Shown: piece by piece, positions 24,601-35,612 of the stretch
Layout: each line of letters opens with the position of its first letter
Numbering within the stretch: position 1 is the stretch's first letter
Origin: Notospermus geniculatus
Taxonomy: Eukaryota; Nemertea; Pilidiophora; Heteronemertea; Lineidae
Assembly: GCA_002633025.1 (NCBI GenBank)
Contig: NMRB01000224.1
Coordinates: 1 to 64,000, forward strand
DNA: 64,000 bases
Direction of reading: 5' to 3'
The notes under the pieces: model-generated
Told to the model about the DNA's origin: nothing
What the model saw: the letters and a program-made list of their open reading frames with translations, nothing else
Databases searched by the model: none
Translations under genes and position numbers: made by a program

Positions 24601-25345
24601 CCGACAACTGGTCGCGAAACGAACCTGCTGCCAATGTTTCGATTGACAACAGACTGGAAAGTGGTACATACACACTTCCTTCTCGCCTTCACTGCCAAGC
24701 AACAAAAATGTAACAAATACGTTTGAGGTAAGAAGTACGTAAAACCCATTACATAATGTAGGTATTCGTTGGAAAGCTTGGAGTCGGTGCATGCTTTGCA
24801 TGAGTACCTATGTGACACGGTCCATTAAGATTTGAGGATTTGGTAGATGTACTCTCACTGGCATTGAAAGGTGTTACATACTTTGTCGTTGTTCGTCTTC
24901 AGGGAGGATCAAGTCGCCATTGACATCAACTATTCCGACTTGCGCATGGAGGCGTACATACAACAGCGAGCTACCACCATTGTAGAACTATTAAGTAGGT
25001 CAACAGACTCTTCTTTTTCATATCGCGATCAAGCTGGATTTACCATCTAGATGTCCTTTTCCAACAATCTCTAAACTGGGGTGAGAACACCAAACGTTAC
25101 TTTTCGAGTAACTAGGCCGCTTGTCTTCCTACTCAACACACAAGTTTCTTTTTCCAGGTAACTTCGGTGGTCAGATGGGTCTTTGCGTTGGTGCGAGCAT
25201 CCTCACCATAGTGGAAATGTTTGAATTCGTAAGCTTCAAGATAAAAAAGTGTTGTCAAATGTGCCGGGGAAAGGGGCACAAGGTGAAACCCAAGAATCGG
25301 AAACCCAAAACTGGAGACCAAGCCCAATTAGCTGAGCTGACGTAG
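21696..25345 (+). CDS. DEG/ENaC (amiloride-sensitive) sodium channel subunit, gene 1, eight exons, 512 aa
   Basis: Exons: 21696-21953, 22178-22253, 22593-22985, 23593-23732, 23965-24127, 24301-24529, 24903-24994, 25158-25345. All have GT-AG introns and the phases agree (0,1,1,0,1,2,1). The first ATG follows an in-frame leaderless stretch and gives the cytosolic N-terminus with the gating His-Gly pair (TTLHG, residues 34-35). Transmembrane segment 1 spans about 49-70. The post-TM1 signature LQFPAVTICGLNR is at 91-103. The ectodomain has YGSCLTFN, GLRISVHG...RPGSYVAV, PPWGDC, the Cys array YSLESCHLQC...RCGCNPF and CEHFDITNC...CGLPECRPPC. Transmembrane segment 2 starts GGQMGLCVGAS, with the GxS selectivity filter (GAS) at 462-464. 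The length is usual for the family (about 500). It would form trimeric, voltage-independent Na+ channels at the plasma membrane. The ligand (peptide, acid, mechanical) cannot be read from sequence. Confidence 0.93.
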
Positions 25346-25503
25346 GCAAATACACCTCGGACTCAATCAAAAACGAAATGCTCACCAAGTTCTGCGAAAC
25401 CATTTCACTGAACGGAAACACAAAACTGGAGACCAAACCCAATTAGTGGAACTGACGTAGGCAAATAATAATCTGACTAACATAAACGAAATGCTCACTC
25501 CGC
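25290..25503 (+). repeat. Tandem duplication across the stop codon of channel gene 1
   Basis: The last ~50 coding bases plus the start of the 3'UTR (about 25290-25385) recur at about 25408-25503: AAAACTGGAGACCAA(G/A)CCC, GCTGACGTAGGCAAATA-like and ACGAAATGCTCAC. The period is about 118 bp. The first stop (25343-25345) ends the protein, so the second unit is untranslated. Confidence 0.75.
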
Positions 25504-26810
25504 TCGCACTATCATTTCGTTGACAACATATACATGTATACTTGTACATCTGATGTACATGAATGTGCATTAGAATGAGGCTTTGGTCGGTGGTATGGCC
25601 AGCTTGCCGACAGTTTCAGAAACTTTGCGTACAGCATCGAGTAATTGCTCAAGAACATTTTTCAATATGTTGCTCTTTTCACCTAATTAAGTGCATGAAA
25701 TCCACATCTCAGTTTGCCTGCTTCATCAAAAGTTCATAATCATTAGTTTCGCGTAAAATACATTAGAACTGCATTGTACCTGCCAGTGCTTGATATTTTG
25801 TACTTACAATGTACTCTTGATCCATACCTTTCTGTATATTTTCCTATCCCGTGCTAGCATTTACACCTTATACCAAGACCTCATTTACATATTACCGCTT
25901 TTTAACCAATCACAATCCATATTCGAAAAATATACATGCACTAGGGTATACATTGGGAATTTCATATTCGGGTATATTTAATAGAGAATACATGAATTCA
26001 TTCTTATCACACTTGTTGTTCACTTACTTATTTGCCGTACTTTCACATCAAGAGGTCGCTCAACAAATTCAGTCTCAAGCCCACTCAGCACTGTACTCCG
26101 CCGACAATGCCATGCAGTATGTTATGGCTTGTTGACCACTGGGCCATACAACCTGCCCGCCTATTGTCAACCTCAAATTGTGATCAGTCGTGCATTCTAT
26201 TCATTGTTGTACCTCATTCTCCGAAAGCTCAGCCGTTACGTAATGAGAGTAAATTGGTTGGAATATATGGTAGGCGTGTCCATTGCAACAGTCGTGCCAA
26301 TGAACTAACCTCAAAGATTAGCGGGAAGCACTCTCTTGGCTGGCATGTCATCAAACTAAAAGATATGAATTGAAAATGCTACAACGAAGCATTTTTCATG
26401 AATATCACACACTGTCATGACTGTTAGTGTAGTTATCTAAACCTTTCATAACAACAATACCTGTCATCGTTGAATGTTCAGTAAATAAGTCTGCTGGTAG
26501 TCTCAAACAAAACTAAAGTTAACTAAATACATAGTCACCTTGGCAACAAACAAAGACGTCATTTTTGTGTTGCCAATTTCCGTGAGTCATGAAGCTATGG
26601 TAAGGTAGTTTCTCCACATGTAATCAGTGGGTGTACTGCCGATTGAAGGGATAAGTTCAATCTACATTACAAATATACACAGTCGTGATGAGTAAGGCTG
26701 TTATTTCAGTACACCATCGTCCCCCTGATTCTGAGTGGAGAGACTGGCTTTTATATTGGAAAGTAACATACATGTAAGCCACAAACCTGCCGACCCATTT
26801 ACCGTTATTA
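25504..26810. other. Spacer between the two channel genes
   Basis: No conserved coding seen. Contains ACATGTA-rich DNA near 25530-25560. The downstream part merges into repeats. Confidence 0.45.
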
Positions 26811-26959
26811 GAGAGGTTTAGAAATCAAATGATAAACGTAAACCTTTCGACAACGTTATTTTTCACACTATGCATTAACCAGATTTTATATTGCATTTTC
26901 GGTACAAAAATATCGTTGTCGTTAACTTCCACGTTTATCGTTTGATTTCTAAACCTCTC
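26811..26959. mobile_element. 149-bp MITE with TA duplication
   Basis: Arms GAGAGGTTTAGAAATCAAAT and the complement (the two arms match over about 30 bp) are bordered by TA at 26809-26810 and 26960-26961. The AT-rich centre has no coding. Confidence 0.8.
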
Positions 26960-26977
26960 TATTCGTAGTCGTTGTGT

Positions 26978-27165
26978 AACGGTAAACCATTAGAATTCCC
27001 AGTCTCAATGTCGATTTGGTTCATTCAGGCAGCTCGTAGCGAGACAAGGAACATGAAAACAGCTTTTCCCCTAGTAGCAACTGGCAACCATCTTTGCCTA
27101 ACGGAAAACCATTAGAATTTCCTGCCTCATTGTAGGTTTTGTCCATTCAGCCAGGTCGTAACGAG
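26978..27165. repeat. Two diverged direct copies of a ~65-bp sequence
   Basis: TAACGG(T/A)AAACCATTAGAATT followed by TTCATTCAG-like and CTCGTAGCGAG-like blocks occurs at about 26977-27040 and again at about 27098-27165. Confidence 0.55.
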
Positions 27166-27409
27166 GGGCGAGCCGTGAGCAATGTTCATTTTACATCATG
27201 TATATTGTAGCACGGAGGTCCGTGACGGCAGTCGCATATTGATGTGTCGGTACAACACAGTCCGCGTGGATATATCTCCTGGAAAAAACTTTTCATGATG
27301 GCATTTCATTTTTGTTAGTGTTCCAAAGTGCCATGGACAAAAACAGATGTATGGATACTTGGTCGATGCCAATGCTTAGCTCGGTATTTTCATAAAAATC
27401 TGCGTGACA

Positions 27410-30400
27410 ATGTCGAATGCTTTGTGCCCGAATTGCCGGAAGGGTGATGTATCCGCAGCATGCAACATGTTCAAGGAAGAACGTCATTTTGCCAGCTACA
27501 CCTCCCTCCATGGAATCGGACGTGTTGCTGCCGTAAGGCCTTGGTACGGGAAGACATTTTGGATCACTGCCTGCGCCATGTCTTGGACAGTATTGTCGGT
27601 GCAACTCTATTATTTGATCTCAGAATATAAAACGTATAGCACCACTACAACAGTTCAGTTTTCTGCGGTAAGTAATTTCCCAGGCATGCAATAGACGGGC
27701 GTGTGCGAAAGCTTTGGTGGGCGGAGTTACGTTAGGCCTACATGTATTTTTTTCCGATAAAAAGCTTCCTTGGAAGATGATGGTGTGTAAATTGATCGAA
27801 AATACGATTAGCTAATCGTTGCATTCTACCGGTCTATAGTCGATTTTCACATTTATTAGTAGTTACTTATAAGTTCCAATTGATTAGCCTCCAGTCATTA
27901 CTGTCATTACACCTAGCGTCATTTGTGACCACCAATCGGTTGGAATTTGTCAGATCGTCAGCCTGAACACTGCAGTTATGATGAACTGACTTGTGAATGT
28001 GAATCCACGGAAAATTCAGGCATATTCATAAAAGCTAGCAAATACTTTACTTCAAGATTTGTAATACATTTACAGTGGACCACGCTGTGCAAATCTTAAA
28101 GGTGCTCTAGTTCGAATTGTAAACATTACGGTGTGCCACCTATTGTCAACTTCTGGTATCAATCAGATAAAATCGAATTAAATCTCGCCTTTCACAACTT
28201 TTTGATTTTTTTGAGCGTAAAATCATAAATATATTTCAGTTACAAGAATATTTATCAAGATGGATATAAAAATAGATAACATTAATGTTTTGGTATACAC
28301 GGTGCTGCCACCTGTCCGAGGAAAAATAACTATCATCATCAACCATGTAAATAAACAAACCGTAATGTTTACAATTCGAACTAGAGCACTATAAAGAGAA
28401 CTAAAAGCATTATTTGCTAACTTTTGTGAATACATGTACCAACATTTAACTTAGGCATAGCTGCCTTCACTGAAATGGCTTCAGGCAGATAAAGTCAGCA
28501 GACCTGTTTGAACGCAGTTCTCCACGGCTTTGCATCATTTCCCTCACGGTTAGATCCCTCGGGACCATGTTCGCTGCCTGGTTATATCAGATAGATGAAC
28601 GAAATCAGATAAAATGTGCATTAGCATGTTTTAGTCGACTGCTAAACCTATTACTTTATGTATTTCTATATTCCGTTACATTTAATGGATTCATCTGCAG
28701 CCAAAACACGGGCTCCACTTCCCTGCCTTGACTATCTGCGACTTTAACAGGATAAACGCCACGGCTCTGGATAAAGGTAAGGTATTCATCGTTTCGAACG
28801 GCCCGCCATCTTAGATTTTTACGAGATTTCGTGCGCGCGCACTTATCTGGTAGGTAGATTCGGATCTCCTGACCAATCAGATCACCGGCATTTTCTGGTT
28901 TGCCTACCAGATAGGTGCGCACGCACAAAATCTCCTTAGAAATCCAAGATTGCGGGGGCCCGTCGACACGATGAATACTATGATGCGAATTGATTAAATT
29001 AGAGTTGTTTGAAAAAAGGGGACATGTGCAGCTCAGCGACGTACACGTACACAAATGGACGACATAACACACGAACTCGCAGCGACTGCTCTCCACGACT
29101 TTAACATCATTCCATAACGGTTAGAATCTTCTGGGATGGTGTGTTCGTTAGGTTATAAACCAACATTGATAAATGAATGTCCACATCTCCACCTGACCAC
29201 TCATTACCGTTGACATTACGCTTACCAGTCCCAATATACACCAGGCTGAGCGTGATTACAGACTCGATTCATATTGAAAAACTGTCATTTAGCATTCGGC
29301 CGAACAATCTCATTTTTGTGACTGGACGCACGATCTTTGAGATCTGTTGTTGTAAGTAAATTAAGGTAAAAGAGCGGATTGTAGAATACTGCCGTCATTC
29401 TGCAACGATATTTGAATATCAGTTCGTGTTCTCGTCAGTTCCCTCATCACCCGGCTCCCTCATCATGCCTTTATCAAACTACCAACGTAGCTCCCTCATT
29501 ACGCTACCAGGTTGGCTCCCTCATCATGCTACCAGGTTGGCACCCTCATCATGCTACCAGGTTGGCTCCTTCATCACGCTACCAGGTTGGCGCCCTCGGC
29601 ACCTACCAGGTTGGCTCCCTCGTCACGCTACCAGGTTGGCTCCCTCATCACGCTACCAGGTTGGCACCCTCATTGTTACCTATAGCAAATACATCATGTT
29701 ACTCGTTTGCGTATCTTTACTAATGGGATATCCAATGACTATTGACTATGATGTTGGACAAACCAAAATTTCGCTACTTGACTGGTATATATTTTAACAT
29801 TTGACACGGCGAAGCGCCAGTTGCAAAGGAAACGGTACCCCGATCAAATAAACAATGAGCTACCAATGACACAAGGCAAATAGATAAAGCGGGGGTATTA
29901 TCCCGTGGGGTGCTCTGTGCTTAATATTCCAAATACGACCTTAATCAGCAAAAACTAACCAGTCCATTCTACTCGATTTGTGTAATTAAACCTGCGCATC
30001 AGCAAGTGAAGTGCGGTAGTGTCATGTATGTTAGGGTGTAAACCACTTGCCAGTTGGATCTCAAACNNNNNNNNNNNNNNNNNNNNNNNNNNNNNNNNNN
30101 NNNNNNNNNNNNNNNNNNNNNNNNNNNNNNNNNNNNNNNNNNNNNNNNNNNNNNNNNNNNNNNNNNNNNNNNNNNNNNNNNNNNNNNNNNNNNNNNNNNN
30201 NNNNNNNNNNNNNNNNNNNNNNNNNNNNNATGGATGACAGACACTCTCAGCGACTGCTCTCAACGACTTTAACATCATTCCATAACGGTTAGAATCTTCT
30301 GTTATGGTGTGTTCGTTAGGTTATAAACCAACATTCATAAATGAATGTCCACATCTCCACCTGACCACTCATTACCGTTGACATTAAGCTTACCAGTCCC

Positions 30401-33400
30401 AATATACACCAGGCTGAGCGTGATTACAGACTCGATTCATATCGAAAAACTGTCATTTAGCATTCGGCCGAACAATCTCATTTTTGTGACTGGACGCACG
30501 ATCTTTCCTCTGTTGTTGGTGAGTAAATTAAGGTGAAAGAGCGGATGTGTCATTCTGCAACGATATTTGAATATCAGTTCGTATTCTCGTCAGTTCCCTC
30601 ATCACCCGGCTCCCTCATCATGCCTTTATTAAGCTACCAACGTAGCTGCCTCATTTATACGCTACCAGGTTGACTCCATCATCACGCTACCTGGTTAACT
30701 CCCTCATCACGCTACCAGGGTTGGCTCCTTCATCACGCCACCAGGTTGACTCCCTCAATCATCACGCTACCAGGGTTGGCTCGCCTCATCACGCTACCAG
30801 GTTGGCTCCCTCAATCATCACGCTACCAGGTTGACTCCCTCAATCATCACGCTACCAGGTTGGCTCGCCTCATCACGCTACCAGGTTGGCTCCCTCAATC
30901 ATCACGCTACCAGGTTGACTCCCTCAATCATCACGCTACCAGGGTTCGCTCCTTCATCACGCTACCAGGTCGACTCCCTCATCACGCTACCTGGGTTGGC
31001 ACCCTCATTGTTACCTATAGCAAATACATCATGTTACTCGTTTGCGTATCTTTACTAATGGGATATCCAATGATTATTGACTATGATGTTGGACAAACCT
31101 AAACTTCGCTACTTGACTGGTATATATTTTAGCATTTGACACGGCGAAGCGCCAGTTGCAAAGGAAACGGTACCCCGATCAAATAAACAATGAGCTACCA
31201 ATGACACAAGGCAAATAGATAAAGCGGGGGTATTATCCCGTGGGGTGCTCTGTGCTTAATATTCCAAATACGACCTTAATCAGCAAAAACTAACCAGTCC
31301 ATTCTACTCGATTTGTGTAATTAAACCTGCGCATCAGCAAGTGAAGTGCGGTAATGGAGTGTCATGTATGTTAGGGTGTAAACCACTTGCCAGTTGGATC
31401 TCAAACGGGGGAGGGGGGAGTTCTGCGCAGAATTATGTCCAAAGAATAATAGTATGAATGTATTGTGAGGCGAACACGATCGAATCTATACGTACGTGTA
31501 TAGAGTATAAGAATCGTTCGAATGTATCTCAACTTTCCTATCGTTCTCACGATATCCTCTAGATTTATGTAATTTTTCCAGAACTAAACATTCCTCGAAA
31601 TGATACCGAACTTTTGGACTACCTGCTTTCAAGTTTTAACACTTTTGCCCATCGAAAAAATTACACAGAGGAGAGGATAAAATACATTCACGAGAAATAC
31701 GTCAACCATTCCGGAAGGCAGTGGAATTTTACCGAGTTTTTAGAAATAGCCTCGAAGAAGAGACTCGATTCTTTCATCAGGGAATGTAACTACTGGCATA
31801 ATTATGATGTCTACCCCACCGATTGCTCTCGCGTCTTCGCCCAGACCTTTACAACTTATGGTAGTTGTTTAACGTTTAATCACCTCAACAGTCAGTTTAA
31901 GATGAATCCTGCCAAACGTGCTGGAGCCGTTCATGGTCTCTCCTTGAGGATTCAACTTTATCCGGAAAACATTGCTGGTAGGTCGAAGACACTTCAAAGA
32001 AGGTTATCAGAATACGAAATAGATGTTTCTTTTTGAGTGATACTCATCACATCAGCCGGAAAACCCGTTGCTTTTTATTGTAGCCTGGCTCGATATTAGC
32101 ATACACAGGCAAAATGACGTACATACGGCGGACGTACAGCTACTTTTATATCCGCCGTAGTACAATGGATCATCCTCTGGACATCCGGTTTACGTATGGC
32201 TTACGTACGGAAAAATATGTCTGCCGAGTATATGCCGTACGTATGGCATACGTACGGCATACGCCATATATCCCGCATACATACGACGACGTACATACCA
32301 ATTGAATCTAAAGCTACTTTTATATACGGTATATATACGCAACCAGGACTGTCGGGCGTATGCCGTATATACGCCATACGTCCGCCATGCAGATGTACGT
32401 CAATTTCCCTGTGTATAATGGTGGTCAACAGGACAACTTGTCCTTCGACCAAATTATGATGATGGTGATAATATAAGCCAGACTACTTAAGTCTAAGTGT
32501 GACACTTATCCTTGTTCAACACAAAAGATAAGTATCACACTTTGACCTAAGTATGTTTATGAATACGGACCCAGGCCTTGTTAGATGAATCAATTTCCGG
32601 TTACCTTGTTAAGTACTTTGTTGACTTGTCTTTGTATCTAATTCATAACGATCGTTTTGAAATGCTATTCGCTTTGACAATATACCAGGAACGTGGAATT
32701 CCGAGGTGATGGCTTACGGGTTGAGGATTTACGTACACGGAAAGCACGACCCCCCTCAGGAGGTTGAGGATATGGGTTACGTGGTCCGACCTGGGTCTTA
32801 CGTCTCTGTTGGCATAAAGGTGAAAAAGGTAAAACTACAATGTTTCTGCACGAACTTAACAGACCACTTTTCATGAAGAAGAACGAGCTCGCTATCGGAA
32901 TGCCGAATGCAGACCGATGATCAAGACCGAATTCTCGATTCGCTCTCGGTCGTGTCGGTACTGATGACGGTTTCACTGCAACTAATCATCGGAAGCAACA
33001 CTCTCTCAGATGTTGATTCCATAATAAGTCCTTCGACGTTTCCTCTTTCAGTTCGTGAAAGAGGTTCGCCCATGGGGAGTTTGTGAGTCCTGGCGAGAAC
33101 GTGACGTCGGGTTTCCCTACTATTCCTCGAAAAGCTGTCGGCTTAAGTGTTTGGTGCAGCATATCAGGAAAAAGTGCGGATGTAATCCCTTCACCTTTGC
33201 CGATACACCGGTCGGTAAGTCCAGGGCTTTATATCAGCAAAAATTAATAAGCTCGTCTTATAAATTTTTGATATCAGGGCTTCATATGGGCGAAGTCTCT
33301 GAATACATGCATTTCAATACGATAGGCGTGGTACTGTAGGCAAGGCCTATTCATACAGGTGTAAAGTTTTTCAGTGTTTCAGTGTTCCCCCTATTGTTCT

Positions 33401-34850
33401 GGAAACACTGGCAGATAGATCGACAGGTATCTGTGTGTCCTCCATTGTCGAGTCGCGGCTTATTCCGTCAGACAATAGCAGGGGAACACTCGCAGATGGG
33501 GAACGCTCAAAAACGTTACACCGGGCCCGTGAAAGGAAGTTAGGGTATACTCGAAACTTTAACCCACAATCCAACCCTGCTCTTCCAGGGATGAGACCAT
33601 GCGAACACTTCGATGTAGTTAACTGCACCAGTGGCGCGATTGATGAGTACAAAGGGACACACGGAGCCGAATATAAGGCAGGGTTATGCGGACTCCCGAA
33701 ATGTCAGCCCGCCTGTGTTACTGTCAGCTTCCCGTTGAGTGTCAGCACGGCACTGTTTCCAAGTCCATGGCACAGAAAATTATATCAGGAGTACTACGGT
33801 TCAACGGGGTTTGTATAAACTTCTTGTACTACATTTCATTGCTACTTGCTTTGGTAATCTCGATAGCTATGACAGGAATTCAGGAAACATCAAGAAAAAG
33901 TCGTGATCAGGTGTTTACCAATGTCTCTTCGTGGATACTGAAATGACATCCTTTCTGGAAAGCACTCTCAAGTGCATGAAATGGGAATGCACCTCCCTAG
34001 ACTACAATATTCAGATTGAACTCAGGAAAGCTTCTTTAATGGCTTGAAATAACCGACCCAAGTTATAATTATATGCCTGAACCTTTCTTCCGCAGAGAAA
34101 ACTCAATGCAACTAGACATCAACTATTCAGACATGTATATCGAGGAATACGTGCAACAGAGGGCGTCTACGATCATCAGTCTGTTAAGTAAGTGACGAGG
34201 TAGATATTTAAATTAAATGCACTCACTGACGTAAAATGACCCTTGGGTTCACTCGGTTTATAGTGCACTATGACGTAAGTGAGCCGTGGATTCACACAGT
34301 TAGTGCACTATGACGTATTAAGTGAGCCCAGGGTTCACACGGTTAGTGCACTATGACGTGAGCCAAGGATTCACACGGTTAGTGTACTATGATGTAAAAT
34401 GAGCCGAGGGTTCACAGGTTATCGCACTATGACGTAAATAAGCCGTGGGGTCACACGGATAATAGTGCACTAGACGTAAAGTGAGCCGAGGGTTCACATG
34501 GTTAGTGCACTAAACGTAAAATGAGTCGTGTGTTCACACAGTTAATGCGAGTGCGAGATAAGGGAATCTGTATTGTTCAGACATTTAATGCTTCTATGAC
34601 GTAATTTCTAGAAAAGCTTGGTTGGTTTCGAACCTCATTGCCTTGCATCTGGATTTCGTCTGCTTAAAATTCGTTCAAGTCAACTTTATTTATAGGTGAC
34701 TTTGGAGGTCAGATGGGTCTATGTCTTGGAGCAAGCGTCCTGACATTAGTGGAAATATTCGAACACATAACGTTAAAGTGCCGAAAGGTGATTTTGTGGT
34801 TCCGCGGTGAACGAAGAAGTCGGAGAAAATCGAACGAAATCGAAATGTAA
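27410..34850 (+). CDS. DEG/ENaC sodium channel subunit, gene 2, eight exons, 499 aa
   Basis: Exons: 27410-27667, 28701-28776, 31582-31977, 32689-32828, 33052-33214, 33589-33808, 34096-34187, 34696-34850. The intron phases are identical to gene 1, and five exons (1, 2, 4, 5, 7) have exactly the same length, so it is a tandem paralogue. Key parts: TSLHG (His-Gly 34-35), transmembrane segment 1 at about 49-70, LHFPALTICDFNRIN, YGSCLTFN, GLRIYVHGKHDPP, RPWGVC, the Cys-rich SSKSCRLKC...KCGCNPF, CEHFDVVNC...CGLPKCQPAC, and transmembrane segment 2 GGQMGLCLGAS with GAS at 460-462. The C-tail is short and basic (ERRSRRKSNEIEM) and unlike gene 1. The exon 6 donor (GTTTGT at 33809) is weak. Another donor would change a few residues before ENSMQLDIN. 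Intron 2 is 2.8 kb and full of repeats. Confidence 0.92.
28018..28440. mobile_element. Palindromic MITE (family of 20190) split by a nested TTAA element
   Basis: The left half (28018-28099) matches ATTCATAAAAGCTAGCAAAT and the GGACC(A/T)CGCTGTGCAAATCTTAA centre of 20190-20307. The right half resumes after 28394 with AAAAGCATTATTTGCTAACTTTT. The 291-bp element 28100-28390 sits in the middle. Both lie in intron 1 of channel gene 2. Confidence 0.75.
28100..28390. mobile_element. TTAA-type MITE, copy 1 (291 bp)
   Basis: The terminal inverted repeat AGGTGCTCTAGTTCGAATTG (arm about 36 bp) starts after TTAA (28096-28099). The right end is followed by ATAA, a mutated TTAA. The same element in inverse orientation, with intact TTAA on both sides, is at 39188-39485. 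This is piggyBac-type insertion behaviour without a transposase. Confidence 0.82.
28505..28590. repeat. Diverged third copy of the intron-2 repeat start
   Basis: Contains CTCCACGGCTTTGCATCATT, CACGGTTAGA and TGTTCGCTGCCTGGTTATA. These correspond to the block that begins each unit of the 29080/30230 duplication, but here at much lower identity. Confidence 0.5.
28785..28975. mobile_element. 191-bp MITE inserted just inside intron 2 of channel gene 2
   Basis: Arms of about 70 bp (28785-28857 and 28897-28975) are complementary: TTCATCGTTTCGAACG, GGCCCGCCATCTTAG-like, GTGCGCGCGCACTTATCTGG. TA is present at both ends. It starts only eight bases after the exon 2 donor (GTAAGG at 28777) and leaves the donor itself intact. 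Confidence 0.75.
29440..29672. repeat. 25-bp minisatellite, short array
   Basis: About eight copies of a unit close to CGCTACCAGGTTGGCTCCCT plus CATCA, slightly varied. The expanded copy of the same array is at 30595-31010. Confidence 0.85.
30067..30229. other. Assembly gap (163 N)
   Basis: Run of Ns between the two units of the intron-2 duplication. Open frames spanning it are artefacts. Confidence 0.98.
30595..31010. repeat. 25-28-bp minisatellite, expanded array
   Basis: About fifteen units of the same ACGCTACCAGGTTGGCTCCC motif, many with an extra AAT insert (CTCAATCATCACG). The array is roughly twice as long as in the first unit of the duplication. Confidence 0.85.
32104..32413. mobile_element. 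310-bp element made of inverted CGTATGGC/GCCATACG words, TA-flanked
   Basis: Ends CACAGG(C/G)AAA(A/T)TGACGTAC are inverted and bordered by TA (32102-32103, 32414-32415). The inside is dominated by GTACATACG, TACGTATGGC and CGCCATA(C/T) repeats in both orientations. It lies in intron 3 of channel gene 2. Confidence 0.75.
32485..32553. repeat. 69-bp imperfect palindrome
   Basis: TACTTAAGTCTAAGTGTGAC and the partly complementary TCACACTTTGACCTAAGTA enclose about 20 bp. It is a small hairpin or MITE in intron 3 of channel gene 2. Confidence 0.55.
34235..34550. repeat. ~42-bp minisatellite in intron 7 of channel gene 2
   Basis: Seven to eight degenerate units built on TGAGCCGAGGGTTCACACGG followed by TTAGTGCACTATGACGTAA. 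The unit length varies from about 38 to 48 bp. Confidence 0.85.
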
Positions 34851-35020
34851 AAAGGAAAAACATGAAAACCTGGCACTCGTGCCGAAAGTGCTTCTAAGAT
34901 AACCCGGTGTGCACTTTAATATATTTTCACATCAGCCACTCGGAAATACTCAAGCTCAGGCCACTCAAAGTAATGATTATGGTCGCGTGCATATTGCCAT
35001 GTACACCATTGGCATGTAGG

Positions 35021-35171
35021 TGTAAAGCTACGTTTAGCTGGCACGCGGAATGCGGATTGCGGAGCGCGGAAGCGGAAAATGCAATGCATTTTCGCATACA
35101 ACATATCGCTTCCGCCGGGGATTCCGCGTCCCTATACCGCATTCCGGCTGTCTGGTAAACGCAGCTTTAGG
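35021..35171. mobile_element. ~150-bp GC-rich MITE downstream of channel gene 2
   Basis: TAAAGCTACGTTTAGCTGGC at the left and the complement of the same (GGTAAACGCAGCTTTA) at the right enclose a core of GCGGAATGCGG / CCGCATTCCG repeats. Confidence 0.7.
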
Positions 35172-35567
35172 CGTGTATGTTGTCCACTAGAGCTTACATT
35201 TTGCTTGCCATTCATCAATTTGACACTAGTTACGCGGTTAAGCTTCACGTTATTACGGTGACTTCCTACATATGTGTGAAACTACGGCATAATCGGGATT
35301 TAATAAAGGAGATTAGTGTTGTACGTGTATATTTTACCGCTGATATACAGGCCATGTAGTGTATATTTCATTTTGTTGTGATAATTTAGTTTATCATTTG
35401 GCCGCATGATGGCGCGACTATCTCTTTGTAATTCAGCTTTTATCCTGAAGGCTTATTCATGTCGACGTACGGTTGCTTGTCGTGTATAGCCGTCCTCTCG
35501 TCATGACAGGGAGAACACAATTGATCTTTGCGGATATTGATTATAACGGTTTCTGTTTCAAGTTATA

Positions 35568-35573
35568 AATAAA
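35568..35573 (+). promoter_or_regulatory. Candidate polyadenylation signal
   Basis: AATAAA about 720 bp after the stop of channel gene 2. It is the only clear canonical hexamer noticed before the next duplicated block, and its use is not proven. Confidence 0.3.
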
Positions 35574-35612
35574 GTAATCTGGGGTCCTTGTCGCCCGGTC
35601 CCTTACGTCTGT

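Larger units (their letters stand above)
29080..31406. repeat. ~1.1-kb tandem duplication in intron 2, separated by an N gap
   Basis: Unit 1 (29080-30066) and unit 2 (30235-31406) share nearly identical flanks (CTCCACGACTTTAACATCAT at the start; ACCACTTGCCAGTTGGATCT at the end) and differ mainly in length of the internal minisatellite. Unit 1 stops at the N run exactly where unit 2 has a G-run (31407 on), so the gap probably reflects failure at the homopolymer. Confidence 0.85.

Noticed and set aside
29412-29797. Overlapping long frames with PGWLPHHATRLAPS-like repeats
   Set aside because: They are translations of the 25-bp minisatellite in intron 2 of channel gene 2.
29955-30292. Open frames crossing the N run
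   Set aside because: The frame is undefined through Ns.
34235-34550. CRISPR-like direct repeats
   Set aside because: The unit length varies and there are no unique spacers. This is a eukaryotic intronic minisatellite.
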